64,000 nt of DNA from Treponema pedis (lineage in GTDB: Bacteria; Spirochaetota; Spirochaetia; Treponematales; Treponemataceae), in NCBI RefSeq assembly GCF_017161325.1, contig NZ_CP045670.1, positions 1,791,367-1,855,366 of the forward strand. Reading direction: 5' to 3'. This document shows positions 26,464-36,261 of this stretch, piece by piece. Position 1 is the first letter of the stretch. Every line of letters starts with the position of its first letter. The notes beneath the pieces are model-generated. The model worked only from the letters and a program-made list of their open reading frames with translations. It was not told the DNA's origin and ran no database searches. The translations under genes and the position numbers were made by a program.

Positions 26464-26492
26464 TTGACTAATTTTTATCTTTAAGTCATTAT
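26464..26492 (+). promoter_or_regulatory. Promoter of purB, leaderless arrangement
   Basis: TTGACT (26464-26469), 17 bases, CATTAT (26487-26492). ATG 26500 lies seven bases further, at the expected start of transcription. ATG 26494 is too close to the -10 to be transcribed. Confidence 0.5.
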
Positions 26493-26499
26493 TATGTAT

Positions 26500-27936
26500 A
26501 TGGAAACACGAGCTATTTTTAAAAATATTTCTCCTATTGACCATCGTTACTCAATGGGCGGTTTGTATGAAGACCTTATTCCTTTTTTATCCGAAGAGGC
26601 CGGAATCGTTTATTGTGCAAAAGCCGAAATCGCTCTTGTAAAAGCGCATCTTAAAATTGAGGAAAAAAAGGAAAACGGCTCGTTGCCTGTACTTACCCCC
26701 GAACTTGAAAAAATCCTGGATAAAATTGCCTTAGATATAAATCCTTCGGAGGTTTACGAAGAAGAGCAAAAAACTCAGCATAACATTAGAGCCCTTGTAA
26801 ATGTACTGAAGAAAAAGGTTCCTAAAGAGACTGCTCCTTTTGTTCACTTGGGAGCTACAAGCGCAGATATTTTAGACACCGCCTTTTCTATGAGAATACG
26901 CGATGCGGTTATTAATGTTCTTATTCCGCTTTTAAAAAAAACCGAAATTCTTCTTTGCGGTATTGCGGAGCGGGAAGCTGAAACCCCGCAAGTGGGAAGA
27001 ACACACGGACAACATGCCGTACCCATCACCTTCGGTTATGCGGTTTCGGAATATGTAGCTCGTTTGGGAAAATCAATTTTAAAAATTGAAGAACTTGTAA
27101 AGGACTTGCGCGGTAAGTTTGCAGGTGCGACCGGTTCATATAACGCGGCGTCCTTAATAGTAAAAGACCCTCTTTCTTTTGAAAAAAAATATTTGGAATA
27201 TCTTAACTTATTGCCTTCCGAATATTCTCACCAATTGGTAGAGCCTGAATATATGCTTCGTCTTTTACTTGAAATAAATATTTCTTTCGGCATTATTGCA
27301 AACCTTGCGGACGATTTACGCAATTTGCAGCGTACAGAAATAGGAGAAGTGTTTGAATATTTCGGGGAGGCTCAGGTCGGTTCTTCTACAATGCCTCAAA
27401 AAAGAAACCCGTGGAATTCGGAGCATGTAAAAAGTTTATGGAAAACATTTTCACCGCGTATAATCAGTTTTTATATGGACCAAATTTCGGAGCATCAGCG
27501 GGACCTTTCAAATTCGGCAAGCCAAAGATTTATTGCCGATTATCTTACGGGATTCGGTTTGGCCTTTACAAGAATGAATTCGATTTTATCGGGCTTGCAA
27601 GCCGACCGCTCCAATATGCTTAAAAACCTTACAGAAGGCGGCGGCAAGGTAAGGGGTGGCGTTCTTGCGGAGCCGGCTTATATTCTTTTGGCTCAATGCG
27701 GGGTTTCGGACGCTCATGAAATTATCCGTAAAATTACTCTTTCGGCGGAAACAAAAAAAATACCGTTTTACGAAGCTGTGAAAGAAAATACCGAAGTTTT
27801 TAAAATGATTACCGAAAAACTTCGTGAATTGAAATTCGATAAGCCCGAAGAATTCTTTGCAAAACCGGAACGGTACTGCGGACTTGCGGATAAAAAAGCC
27901 AAACTGCTTGCCGAAAAATATAAAAATTTAATGTAA
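26500..27936 (+). CDS. purB: Adenylosuccinate lyase
   Basis: PurB splits SAICAR in inosinate synthesis and adenylosuccinate in AMP synthesis, releasing fumarate each time. The protein of about 478 residues has the fumarase/aspartase fold with HLGATSADILDT, QVGRTHGQHAVPITFG (catalytic His) and the signature GSSTMPQKRNPWNSE. Its length fits the larger, human-like type of PurB. An in-frame ATG at 26494 exists, but the promoter position favours ATG 26500 and no ribosome site is present for either. purH lies near the right end of the window, not adjacent. Confidence 0.93.
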   Translation: METRAIFKNISPIDHRYSMGGLYEDLIPFLSEEAGIVYCAKAEIALVKAHLKIEEKKENGSLPVLTPELEKILDKIALDINPSEVYEEEQKTQHNIRALVNVLKKKVPKETAPFVHLGATSADILDTAFSMRIRDAVINVLIPLLKKTEILLCGIAEREAETPQVGRTHGQHAVPITFGYAVSEYVARLGKSILKIEELVKDLRGKFAGATGSYNAASLIVKDPLSFEKKYLEYLNLLPSEYSHQLVEPEYMLRLLLEINISFGIIANLADDLRNLQRTEIGEVFEYFGEAQVGSSTMPQKRNPWNSEHVKSLWKTFSPRIISFYMDQISEHQRDLSNSASQRFIADYLTGFGLAFTRMNSILSGLQADRSNMLKNLTEGGGKVRGGVLAEPAYILLAQCGVSDAHEIIRKITLSAETKKIPFYEAVKENTEVFKMITEKLRELKFDKPEEFFAKPERYCGLADKKAKLLAEKYKNLM

Positions 27937-27998
27937 TTGTATTAAATACATTACGAATTTAAAAGATTTTAAACAGGCTTAAACATTAAGGAGCAAAA

Positions 27999-29798
27999 GT
28001 GCCTAAAATCAGTGCAAAAACAATTGAAGCCGTAACTGAAAACACCGATATCGTTTCTCTTGTGGAAAATTATACCCGTCTTGAAAGACGAGGTTCCAAT
28101 TGGTGGGGCTGTTGTCCTTTTCATAATGAAAAAACACCGTCATTTAACGTTGTTCCGGATAAAAAAATGTATTATTGCTTCGGCTGTCATAAGGGCGGCG
28201 GGCTTATTAATTTTTTAATGGAAATGGAAAATATCGGGTTTACCGAAGCTGTGGAGCGTCTTGCAAAGCAGGCGGGGATAGAAGTAATTTATGAAGGCGG
28301 CCCTTATGTACCGAATAAAGAAGATAAAACAAAAGAAGAAATTCTTAATCTTTACGAAAAAGTTACAGGCAGCTTTCACTATCTTTTAAAGGAAAGTCCT
28401 TTAGGAGAGGCTGCCCGTGTATATTTAAAATCGAGAAACGTTTCGAAGGAGATAATCGAAAGATTTAAGCTCGGCTATGCCCCGAAAGACAGAAACTGGC
28501 TTTATAAGTTTTTACGCTCGAAAAACTATTCTCCTGAATTTTTGGAGAAAACGGGCCTTTTTTCAAAAAACTATAAACAATTTTCTTTTTTTTCCGATAG
28601 AATTATATTTCCCATATGCGACAGGCACGGAAAAACGATTGCTTTCGGAGGCCGTATCTTACAAGGGGAGGGTGCCAAATACTTAAATTCCTCCGATATG
28701 CCCCAATATAAAAAGGGCGAAACCGTTTATGCCTTTCATGAAGCCCTGCCTGAAATCCGAAAAACAAAATCCGTAATTTTGTGTGAAGGCTATATGGATA
28801 CACTGGCTTTTTTTCAAGCGGGAATTTGTAATGCTGTCGCACCCTTAGGTACGGCTCTTACCGGAGAACAGGTAAAGCTTTTAAAATCTTTTGCGGAAAC
28901 TTTTTATCTTTCCTTCGACTCCGATTTTGCAGGGCAAACCGCTTCTTTTAAAGCCATTCAGTTATGCCGCAGTATGGGTGTTAATGTTCGTATTTTAAAA
29001 ATGAACGAGGAAAAGGACCCCGCAGAAATTTTGCAAAAAAAAGGAAGTGAAGGCTTGAAAATTCTTTTGGATTGTGCTATATTAGACGATGATTATCTTA
29101 TACAAATTGCGTCCATGAGATTTGATATAAGCAGTCCTGAAGGCAAGGCGAGGGCTGTAGCCTTTTTGTTTCCGTATATCGAGGTTTTGGAATCCGATAT
29201 TCAAAGGGAATCAGCAATAGCGAAATTTTCACAGGCTTTCGGAGTAAGTCAGCAATCGATTTTCGGTGATTATGCAACATGCAAAGAAAGTGCCGTAAAA
29301 TCCGCCAAGCGGCAATTAACTGATACTGCGAACGTTATGCCTGTCAGTATTAAAAAGAATGCGGAATTAAGATTAACGTTAGCCGTCGCGGCTAATCCGG
29401 TCTTGTTTCCTAAAATGCGTTCCGAGCTTGTTCCCGATGACTTTGAAGATTTATATGCCAGAGATTTGTTCATTGTTTTAGAAGAATGTTATAGAGAAGA
29501 TGCTTGTTCTTATGAAAATTTAATGACTAAATTCCGTAATGAAAATTTGCGTGAGATTGTTTCGGAGGCAATCTTAAACGGTGAATTTGAAAACAATGCG
29601 GATAAAATAGTAAATGACGGCATAAATTTTATAAAACAAAACATTTTACAAAAACAACGGGACAATATTATAGGCAGACTTAGATTATTACATGGAGAAA
29701 ATGATGTCGATACCGTAAAATTAACCTATGAGTTAATGGAAGAAAAGAAAAATATCGACATTCAATTAAAAAATTTAAAGGGAAAGGTATATGACTGA
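27999..29798 (+). CDS. dnaG: DNA primase
   Basis: DnaG makes RNA primers for DNA replication. The N-terminal zinc finger is [11 protein letters not shown] with CFGCHKGG (residues about 41-66). The TOPRIM core shows [14 protein letters not shown] and [11 protein letters not shown] (metal-binding acidic residues), and the C-terminal helicase-binding domain is divergent, as usual. Length 599 is typical. The start is GTG at 27999 with AAGGAG. The stop overlaps the rpoD start by eight bases, forming the classic dnaG-rpoD macromolecular synthesis pair. Confidence 0.95.
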   Translation: MPKISAKTIEAVTENTDIVSLVENYTRLERRGSNWWGCCPFHNEKTPSFNVVPDKKMYYCFGCHKGGGLINFLMEMENIGFTEAVERLAKQAGIEVIYEGGPYVPNKEDKTKEEILNLYEKVTGSFHYLLKESPLGEAARVYLKSRNVSKEIIERFKLGYAPKDRNWLYKFLRSKNYSPEFLEKTGLFSKNYKQFSFFSDRIIFPICDRHGKTIAFGGRILQGEGAKYLNSSDMPQYKKGETVYAFHEALPEIRKTKSVILCEGYMDTLAFFQAGICNAVAPLGTALTGEQVKLLKSFAETFYLSFDSDFAGQTASFKAIQLCRSMGVNVRILKMNEEKDPAEILQKKGSEGLKILLDCAILDDDYLIQIASMRFDISSPEGKARAVAFLFPYIEVLESDIQRESAIAKFSQAFGVSQQSIFGDYATCKESAVKSAKRQLTDTANVMPVSIKKNAELRLTLAVAANPVLFPKMRSELVPDDFEDLYARDLFIVLEECYREDACSYENLMTKFRNENLREIVSEAILNGEFENNADKIVNDGINFIKQNILQKQRDNIIGRLRLLHGENDVDTVKLTYELMEEKKNIDIQLKNLKGKVYD

Positions 29799-31656
29799 TC
29801 TCGAAAAAAATCCTGCGATTATTAAGCTTTTGGAATATGCCAAAAGAAAACGCATAATAGGGTTGGACGATTTAAGCGATTTATTGCCCGAAGATTTAAC
29901 ATCGCCTGAAATCATTCCGGATATTTTAGATATACTTGAAGCGGCGGGAATTCAGGTTAAAGCAGATGAAATTGAAGAGAGTATTAAAGACGATGATGAT
30001 GATACCGAGCCTGCGGCGGATTATGAAACCGATGACGATGATGAATTGGTAGATGATGAGTATGATGAAGCGGAAGAGCATGAATACTTATCCGATTCCG
30101 AACCTCAGTTTGAAGAAGTAAAAGAACCTGAAAAAGAAGATACCTCAAAAAAACTTGTAAAAACTTCCCGTGAAGCCGGAGTTGACGACCCTATAAAACT
30201 GTACCTTCAGGAAATAGGTAAGGAGATTCTTTTAACCGCTGAAGAAGAAGTCGTTCTTTCTAAAAGTATGGAAGACGGGGAAACCATTATAAAAAAAGTT
30301 ATCAAAAATTCAGGTATTTTAATTCCCGAATTTTTCGGAATAGGGCAAAAGGCTTTTGCAAAACTTGACCCTGCGGAATCGAATAAACCGCGTAAAGAGC
30401 TGAGCGAAGAAATGGCTGAAAAAAAACGGCTTCGTCAAGTTTACGGGGATAGCTTAAGGCATATTTATCCTGAGATTAAGCAATATATTTCGTTAAAAAA
30501 ACACTATTACGATAGGGAAACTCTTGAAAGTTTTTTTGAAAACACCGACTTGCAGGCGTCGCGAAAAAAGATTTTTAACAGTTTAAAGCGTATTTCAATA
30601 GAATCGGAAGAAATCGAAAAAATTTCCGACAGGTTTTTACAGGCTACCGAAAAGGTTCAGGATTATCAAACTAAAAAAGAACGCCGTGAAAAACAGCTGG
30701 GAATAAAAAACTATTCCGACTTGCGTAAACTTGGGAAAAGACTTGCCGTTCCGCGAGAACGGGAAAAACTCGAAAAAGAGCTTTCAATGTCAGTAAACGA
30801 AGTAAAGGATATTTACAGCCAAATTCAAATTTTAGCCAGAAAAATCCGCAGGATAGAATATGATTTTGAAGCTCCTGTAGATGATGTTATCGAAATGACT
30901 TCGGAGATTCGTAAAGGGCAGACCATGCTTAAAAATGCAAAAGATAAACTTATAAATGCCAACTTAAGGCTTGTAGTTTCAATTGCAAAAAAGTATATAA
31001 ACAGGGGTTTGCAGTTTTTCGACCTTGTACAGGAAGGAAACATCGGGCTTATAAAGGCCGTAGAAAAATTTGAATATAGAAAAGGTTATAAATTTTCAAC
31101 TTATGCGACATGGTGGATACGCCAAGCTATTACGCGCTCCATTTCTGACCAGGCAAGGACAATCCGTGTTCCCGTTCACATGATAGAACAAATAAACAAG
31201 GTAAACAGGGAATCAAGGCAGCTTATGCAAAAACTCGGCAGAGAGCCTAATGACGATGAAATAGCTATGCAGCTGGGCTGGTCCGTTGAAAAGGTTAAGC
31301 AGGTTAAAAATGTTGCCCGCGAGCCTATTTCTCTTGAAACGCCTATAGGAGAAGAAGAGGATACTCTTTTGGGAGACCTCATAGAAGACAAGGGTGTGGA
31401 AAATCCGTCCAACAGAACGGAGCTTACCTTGCTGCAAGAACAGCTGGGCAGCGTTCTTGCAAGTTTGCCGGATAGAGAGCAGGAAGTATTAAAAATGCGT
31501 TTCGGCATAGACGGCGGGTATCCGCTTACCCTTGAAGAAGTCGGTTTGTATTTTGACGTAACGCGCGAGCGTATCCGCCAAATTGAAGCAAAGGGGTTAA
31601 GGCGTTTACGCCATCCGAAACGAAGCAGAAAATTAAAAGATTATCTGGATAATTAA
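29791..31656 (+). CDS. rpoD: Primary RNA polymerase sigma factor (sigma-70)
   Basis: RpoD directs RNA polymerase to housekeeping promoters. The 621 residues contain an acidic N-terminal region ([18 protein letters not shown]), region 1.2 ([12 protein letters not shown]), region 2 ([34 protein letters not shown]), region 3 ([15 protein letters not shown]) and region 4.2 ([12 protein letters not shown]-like [17 protein letters not shown]). The consensus-like TTGACA/TATAAT promoters seen across the window fit its use. Translation is coupled to dnaG. Confidence 0.95.
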   Translation: MTDLEKNPAIIKLLEYAKRKRIIGLDDLSDLLPEDLTSPEIIPDILDILEAAGIQVKADEIEESIKDDDDDTEPAADYETDDDDELVDDEYDEAEEHEYLSDSEPQFEEVKEPEKEDTSKKLVKTSREAGVDDPIKLYLQEIGKEILLTAEEEVVLSKSMEDGETIIKKVIKNSGILIPEFFGIGQKAFAKLDPAESNKPRKELSEEMAEKKRLRQVYGDSLRHIYPEIKQYISLKKHYYDRETLESFFENTDLQASRKKIFNSLKRISIESEEIEKISDRFLQATEKVQDYQTKKERREKQLGIKNYSDLRKLGKRLAVPREREKLEKELSMSVNEVKDIYSQIQILARKIRRIEYDFEAPVDDVIEMTSEIRKGQTMLKNAKDKLINANLRLVVSIAKKYINRGLQFFDLVQEGNIGLIKAVEKFEYRKGYKFSTYATWWIRQAITRSISDQARTIRVPVHMIEQINKVNRESRQLMQKLGREPNDDEIAMQLGWSVEKVKQVKNVAREPISLETPIGEEEDTLLGDLIEDKGVENPSNRTELTLLQEQLGSVLASLPDREQEVLKMRFGIDGGYPLTLEEVGLYFDVTRERIRQIEAKGLRRLRHPKRSRKLKDYLDN

Positions 31657-31668
31657 AGGGGTTTAAAT

Positions 31669-32493
31669 ATGGATAATGATGTATTCGAAAAATTAAGGGC
31701 TTTGCAGGATATTCTCGCAAAAAAGAATGAACTTGAAGCGGAAATTAAAGACGCTCCCAAATCTTTGGTTACGCGGGAAGAACTTTTGGAAAGGTTGAAG
31801 TCGTGTTATATCGATAAGAACAGCGAATATGAAGAGCTGCGTAAGGCTATTGCCGTTTTAAAAGCGGACCTTTTTGAAGCTGAAGATAAGCGTGAAAAGT
31901 CCGAAAAAGCAATGGATAATATAGAAACTCAACGCGAATATGAAGTCCTTCAAAAAGAAATCGATGATGCTACGGCCAAGGCTGAGGGAGTGCGCAAAGA
32001 ACTTCAACGGCTTGAACATAATTTTAGAATTTTGGATACTTCAATTAAACAGGAAGAGGCCTTAATTGCACAAAATGAAGCGGAACTTAAGGAAAGCCGG
32101 CAAAAACTGGATTCGGAAGTTGCGGAAAAAAATGCAAAACTTGAGGCTCTTAAAAAAGAAGAAGAAAAACTTTCTCCGTGTTTGAGCGATGAAACCATGT
32201 TTAAATTCGATAGAATTATTAAAAATAAACACGGCGTAGGAATTGTTCCTGTAAAAGGAACGGTCTGTATGGGCTGTCATATGATTTTACCTGCACAGTT
32301 CGTAAATGAGGTTAGGGCGGATAATGAAATTAAATTTTGCCCTTATTGCAGCAGAATTCTTTTTTATGAAGATTCCGACGGTTCTACCGAACAGGACGCT
32401 TTTTTTGACGATTCCGATATGGGCGGTTTGGCAGACCTTGAGGACTTGTCGGGAAGTGAAATCCTTTCGGGTTTTGAAAACGATAGTGAATAA
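31669..32493 (+). CDS. Coiled-coil protein with C4 zinc ribbon (DUF164/CdsZ-like)
   Basis: The 274-residue protein has a long antiparallel coiled coil (about residues 10-185, rich in Glu, Lys and Leu) and a C-terminal zinc ribbon with VCMGCHMILP and FCPYCSRILF (CxxC pairs). An acidic tail follows. Homologues lie next to RNase P RNA or sigma factors in several bacteria and are thought to bind RNA or DNA or act in ribosome-related processes; the role here is not established. It starts 13 bases after rpoD with GGGG and ends just before rnpB, so it belongs to the same transcript. Confidence 0.75.
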   Translation: MDNDVFEKLRALQDILAKKNELEAEIKDAPKSLVTREELLERLKSCYIDKNSEYEELRKAIAVLKADLFEAEDKREKSEKAMDNIETQREYEVLQKEIDDATAKAEGVRKELQRLEHNFRILDTSIKQEEALIAQNEAELKESRQKLDSEVAEKNAKLEALKKEEEKLSPCLSDETMFKFDRIIKNKHGVGIVPVKGTVCMGCHMILPAQFVNEVRADNEIKFCPYCSRILFYEDSDGSTEQDAFFDDSDMGGLADLEDLSGSEILSGFENDSE

Positions 32494-32497
32494 TTTT

Positions 32498-32866
32498 AGG
32501 GATTAACGGAATCGCTGTATTTTACAGAGGAAAGTCCGGACTCCGTCGGACACGATGCCGGCTAACGGCCGGGAAACGGGAAAGACCTTAATAGGTTTTT
32601 CCCGTTTACGGATAGTGCAACAGAAAATATACCGCCTTACAAACTCCGTTTGTAAGGTAAGGGTGAAAAGGCGGGGTAAGAGCCCGCCGCGCAAGATAGG
32701 TAACTATTGCGGCAGTGTAAACCCCATCGGGAGCAAGGTTAAGCAGTAAAGAATGTCCGATTCTTAATTTACGGGTTAACCGCACTGAATTTCCGCCGCA
32801 AGACGGAAATAAGAAAGATGATTCCGCCGTTTTTACGGAACAGAATCCGGCTTATTAATCCCTTTT
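32498..32866 (+). ncRNA. rnpB: RNase P RNA (bacterial type A)
   Basis: This is the catalytic RNA that trims the 5' ends of precursor tRNAs. Recognisable conserved blocks are GAGGAAAGTCCGGACTC near 32528 (CR-I), ACAGAAAATATACCGCC (32620s), AAGGGTGAAAAGGCGGGGTA, AGAGCCCGCCGCG and ACAGAATCCGGCTTAT near the 3' end. The ends pair (AGGGATTAA with TTAATCCCT), closing P1, and a T run follows as terminator. Exact mature ends are approximate. Confidence 0.93.
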
Positions 32867-32885
32867 TTTAGGAAAGTGAATAAAA

Positions 32886-33824
32886 ATGAAGTTTAAACGT
32901 AATGCGCAAAATATGGGGTTCTCAAGAGAAAAAAAAGGTTTTAAGTCTTTTTTTATTATAACAGGAATACTCCTATGTGTAAGTTTAAGCTCATTTTTAT
33001 TTTTTAAATATAAAAAAAACTTTATAAACACTCCTTCAATGAATTCCGTTTATGCCGATTGGAAAAACAAAGACTATGAGAAGGTGTACAAAAAAACGGA
33101 AGCCGTTTTAAAAAAACGTCCGCTTGACGGAGAAGCATTGGCAATGCACGGGTTTGCCTCATATTATCTTTTTGCCGAGCAAAACGACTTTTCCGTAAGT
33201 TATCCGTACTTAAATGAAGCTATTTTATCTTTACGTCAGGCTATGTACAGGGTTAAATCTTCGGAAAAACCGAAAATTTCTTATATGCTGGGAAAAGCTT
33301 ATTATCAAAAAGGCTATTATTATGCCGATTTGGCAATTAAGTATTTGGATTATGCTTACGCTTCGGATTTTACTTTTAAAGATTTGGCCGAATTTAGAGG
33401 AATGGCGGCTTCTCTTTTAGGAGATACCGAAAAGGCTATTTCCGCTTTTACCGAGGCGCTGGCACAAGAACCGTCGGATTTGCTTCTTTTTGCTCTTGCG
33501 GAAAACTATATTAAAATTTACGATGAGAAAAATGCAAAACTTTATTTATTTGAAACAATAGAAAAAACAAAAGATACATTATTGGAGCTGAAATGCCGAT
33601 ACTTATTAGGTAGCTTATTTCTTGATGAAGGCAAAGTAAACGATGCCGAAAAAGAATTTAACATAATCCTCGAAAAAGACGGAACTTATGCCGATGCTCA
33701 TTACGGGCTTGGCGTTGTTTCCGAAATTCGGGGAGATTTAATAAAAGCCCGTGCGGAATGGAGAAAGGCTATAAAACTTAATCCGTTGCATGAAAAAACT
33801 CGGGTAAAACTTAATTTAAAATAA
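32886..33824 (+). CDS. Membrane-anchored TPR protein
   Basis: The 312-residue protein has one N-terminal hydrophobic segment (about 24-42) and then tetratricopeptide-like helical repeats (VYADWKNKDYEKVYKKTEAV, EKAISAFTEALAQEPSDL, YADAHYGLGVVSEIRGDLIK). TPR domains mediate protein contacts. It lies between rnpB and mreB and reads into the rod-shape operon (15 bases before mreB), so it may be part of the elongation machinery or a spirochaete-specific adapter. No specific function is known to me. Confidence 0.7.
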   Translation: MKFKRNAQNMGFSREKKGFKSFFIITGILLCVSLSSFLFFKYKKNFINTPSMNSVYADWKNKDYEKVYKKTEAVLKKRPLDGEALAMHGFASYYLFAEQNDFSVSYPYLNEAILSLRQAMYRVKSSEKPKISYMLGKAYYQKGYYYADLAIKYLDYAYASDFTFKDLAEFRGMAASLLGDTEKAISAFTEALAQEPSDLLLFALAENYIKIYDEKNAKLYLFETIEKTKDTLLELKCRYLLGSLFLDEGKVNDAEKEFNIILEKDGTYADAHYGLGVVSEIRGDLIKARAEWRKAIKLNPLHEKTRVKLNLK

Positions 33825-33839
33825 ACGGAGGGTTTATTA

Positions 33840-34874
33840 ATGGGATTTTTTAAAAGATTTTCTGCAGATATCGGTATTGATTTGGGCACGTGTAATACCC
33901 TTATTTATATAAACGGGAAGGGTATAGTTATAAACGAGCCTTCCGTAGTTGCCGTTGAACGGGGTACGAAACGGGTTGTCGCCGTAGGTTCCGATGCAAA
34001 ACGTATGCTTTGGAAAACACCGGGAGATATTATTGCAATACGGCCTTTAAAAGACGGTGTTATTGCCGACATGGATACGACCGAAAAAATGATACGTTAT
34101 TTTGTTTCTAAAATTTTACCGCGTCATCGTTTTATTAAGCCGAGAATGGTTATAGGAATCCCCAGCTGTATAACCGATGTTGAAAGCCGTGCCGTACATG
34201 AAAGTGCCGTTAAGGCCGGAGCAAGCTATGTTAAGGTTGTAGAAGAATCTTTAGCGGCGGCAATAGGGGCGAAAATTCCTATTCATGAACCTGCAGGAAG
34301 TATGGTTTGCGATATAGGCGGCGGTACGACGGAAGTTTCCGTTATTTCACTTTGCGGAATGGTTGTTACAAATGCAATTCGTGTAGGAGGAGACGAATTC
34401 GATCAAGCTATTATAAAACATGTCCGCTCGGTGGACAATCTTATTATAGGCGAACAGACGGCGGAACGGGTTAAAATAAGTATCGGTAACGCTTCTCCTG
34501 AAAAAACAATAGAAAAGGTGGAAATAAAGGGAACGGACGCCATTACTGGTCTTCCGCGCCGGTTGGAAATAGATTCCGTAGAAGTTAGAGAAGCCTTAAA
34601 AGAACCGGTTACACAAATAGTGGAAGAAATAAAGAGGACTCTTGCACAAACGCCTCCTGAGCTTACAGCGGATATTGTAGAGCGCGGTATCGTTATGACG
34701 GGAGGAGGCTCTCTTTTAAAAGGATTACCTAAGCTGATTTCAAAAGAAGCCAGGGTTCCCGTTATATTGGCGGAAAATCCTATGGACTGTGTTGCAATCG
34801 GTGCCGGACTTTACTATGATGTAATAAGCGATATGGCTTTCGACAGAAACCTTTATAACAGCTTAAACGACTAG
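33840..34874 (+). CDS. mreB: Rod-shape-determining actin homologue MreB
   Basis: MreB forms membrane-bound filaments that guide lateral wall synthesis. The 344-residue sequence has the actin ATPase motifs: [15 protein letters not shown] (phosphate 1), [16 protein letters not shown] (phosphate 2) and [12 protein letters not shown] (adenosine). A short N-terminal amphipathic stretch ([10 protein letters not shown]) probably binds the membrane. The ribosome site GGAGG is strong. It heads mreB-mreC-mreD-mrdA-rodA. Confidence 0.95.
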   Translation: MGFFKRFSADIGIDLGTCNTLIYINGKGIVINEPSVVAVERGTKRVVAVGSDAKRMLWKTPGDIIAIRPLKDGVIADMDTTEKMIRYFVSKILPRHRFIKPRMVIGIPSCITDVESRAVHESAVKAGASYVKVVEESLAAAIGAKIPIHEPAGSMVCDIGGGTTEVSVISLCGMVVTNAIRVGGDEFDQAIIKHVRSVDNLIIGEQTAERVKISIGNASPEKTIEKVEIKGTDAITGLPRRLEIDSVEVREALKEPVTQIVEEIKRTLAQTPPELTADIVERGIVMTGGGSLLKGLPKLISKEARVPVILAENPMDCVAIGAGLYYDVISDMAFDRNLYNSLND

Positions 34875-34887
34875 CAAATAAGTCAAA

Positions 34888-35751
34888 ATGAAAAAAAAGC
34901 GCAGCTTTAAGTTAAATATAGAAGCCTTTGTTCTTATTGTTTTACTATCGGTTTCCTCCGTATTTTTGGCATTTTCGGGCGGTTCGTTTATTCTTAATTT
35001 TAAACAAATCGGATTTTCCGTAAGCTCCGGTACCGAAAAAGCCGTATATAATATTTCATCGTTTATAGGTGAAAGCGTTGCAGCCGTGCGCGAGCTTTGG
35101 GAATTAAAAAGTAAATATGCCGAACTTACCAAGCAGCTTGAAAAATATGAGCTTTTGGAAAGGTCAAATGCCGATATCAGGCGTGAAAATGAACAGTTGC
35201 GCTCTCTTTTAAAATTTGCGGATTCCATACGTATTACTAATATTCCCTCAGAAATTATAGGATACGACCCTAATGCTCTTTATTCAAGCATGATAATAAA
35301 TAGAGGCGCAAAACACGGAATACGCAAAGATATGCCTGTAATCGCTTTTCAAAACGGAAATATGGCTTTGGTCGGAAAAATAGTTCAAGTAGGCAGAGCT
35401 TCCTCAATGATTATTCCGGTCTATGATTATAGATGTTTTGTTGCCGCAAAAACCGATTCCGCAAAACATAGGGGAATTGTAAACGGGCAGGGAAGTGCAG
35501 ACTCCCCTCTTATAATGAAGTATATAAAAAAACGTGCCGCCGATGATATAAAGGTGGGAGATAAAATCGTAACTTCAGGTTTTGATGAATCCTCGTTATT
35601 TCCGAAAAATATTCCGATAGGATTTGTTTCAAAAATAAAAATTCAGGATTATGACACATTCTTGGAACTGTCGGTCGAGCCGATTATAGATTTTTCATGC
35701 TTGGAATATGTATTTGTTATAGATTCCGAAAAGAGAGAAAAGGAGTTTTAG
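34888..35751 (+). CDS. mreC: Cell-shape protein MreC
   Basis: MreC is a periplasmic scaffold linking MreB and PBP2. The 287 residues have a short cytoplasmic start, one membrane helix (about 13-35), a coiled coil (SKYAELTKQLEKYELLERSN) and a beta domain ending in VGDKIVTSGFDESSLFPKNI, which is characteristic. It lies 13 bases after mreB and ends directly before mreD. Confidence 0.92.
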   Translation: MKKKRSFKLNIEAFVLIVLLSVSSVFLAFSGGSFILNFKQIGFSVSSGTEKAVYNISSFIGESVAAVRELWELKSKYAELTKQLEKYELLERSNADIRRENEQLRSLLKFADSIRITNIPSEIIGYDPNALYSSMIINRGAKHGIRKDMPVIAFQNGNMALVGKIVQVGRASSMIIPVYDYRCFVAAKTDSAKHRGIVNGQGSADSPLIMKYIKKRAADDIKVGDKIVTSGFDESSLFPKNIPIGFVSKIKIQDYDTFLELSVEPIIDFSCLEYVFVIDSEKREKEF

Positions 35752-36261
35752 ATGAAAAAAGTGATTTTATGGACTTCATTAACGGCTTTTTTTATAAGTT
35801 TACTTCAAACTGCGGTTTTTTCTCATATTTCTTTTTTCCCGATAATGCCCGAATTTATCCTTTTACTTATTTTATATACGGGTATTTCAAACGGTTCCAT
35901 GACGGGCCTTGTATGCGGTTTTATTTCAGGCCTTTTTCTTGATTTTTTATCAGCAGCTCCGATAGGGCTGCATTCTTTTATTTTTACACTTTTAGGCTTT
36001 ATATCGGGAAAAATTTACGGACTTTATAATTTAAATAAAATAATTTTTACTTGTTTATTGGGAACGGCTGTTTTCTTATTTTATGCCGTTATTTTATTTG
36101 TTTTAAGGTTTTTATTCGGACAAAATATTCATATATTTAATCTTATTACTTTGGATTTTTTAATCCGTATTGCGGTAAATGCCGTTTTTGCACCGATTAT
36201 GTTTTTATTATTAAATCTTTTTCCTGCGGCTTTTAAAGTTAAGGAGTACTCCGTATTATGA
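35752..36261 (+). CDS. mreD: Rod-shape protein MreD
   Basis: This 169-residue membrane protein has five or six hydrophobic helices. The segment CGFISGLFLDFLSAAPIG, with its conserved glycine/aspartate, is typical for MreD. It starts one base after the mreC stop and overlaps mrdA by four bases (ATGA), so the genes are tightly coupled. Confidence 0.85.
   Translation: MKKVILWTSLTAFFISLLQTAVFSHISFFPIMPEFILLLILYTGISNGSMTGLVCGFISGLFLDFLSAAPIGLHSFIFTLLGFISGKIYGLYNLNKIIFTCLLGTAVFLFYAVILFVLRFLFGQNIHIFNLITLDFLIRIAVNAVFAPIMFLLLNLFPAAFKVKEYSVL

Noticed and set aside
27930-27956. Inverted repeat after purB (TAATGTA/TACATTA) as terminator
   Set aside because: The stem is short and AT-only with no T run; dnaG follows closely, so read-through is as likely.
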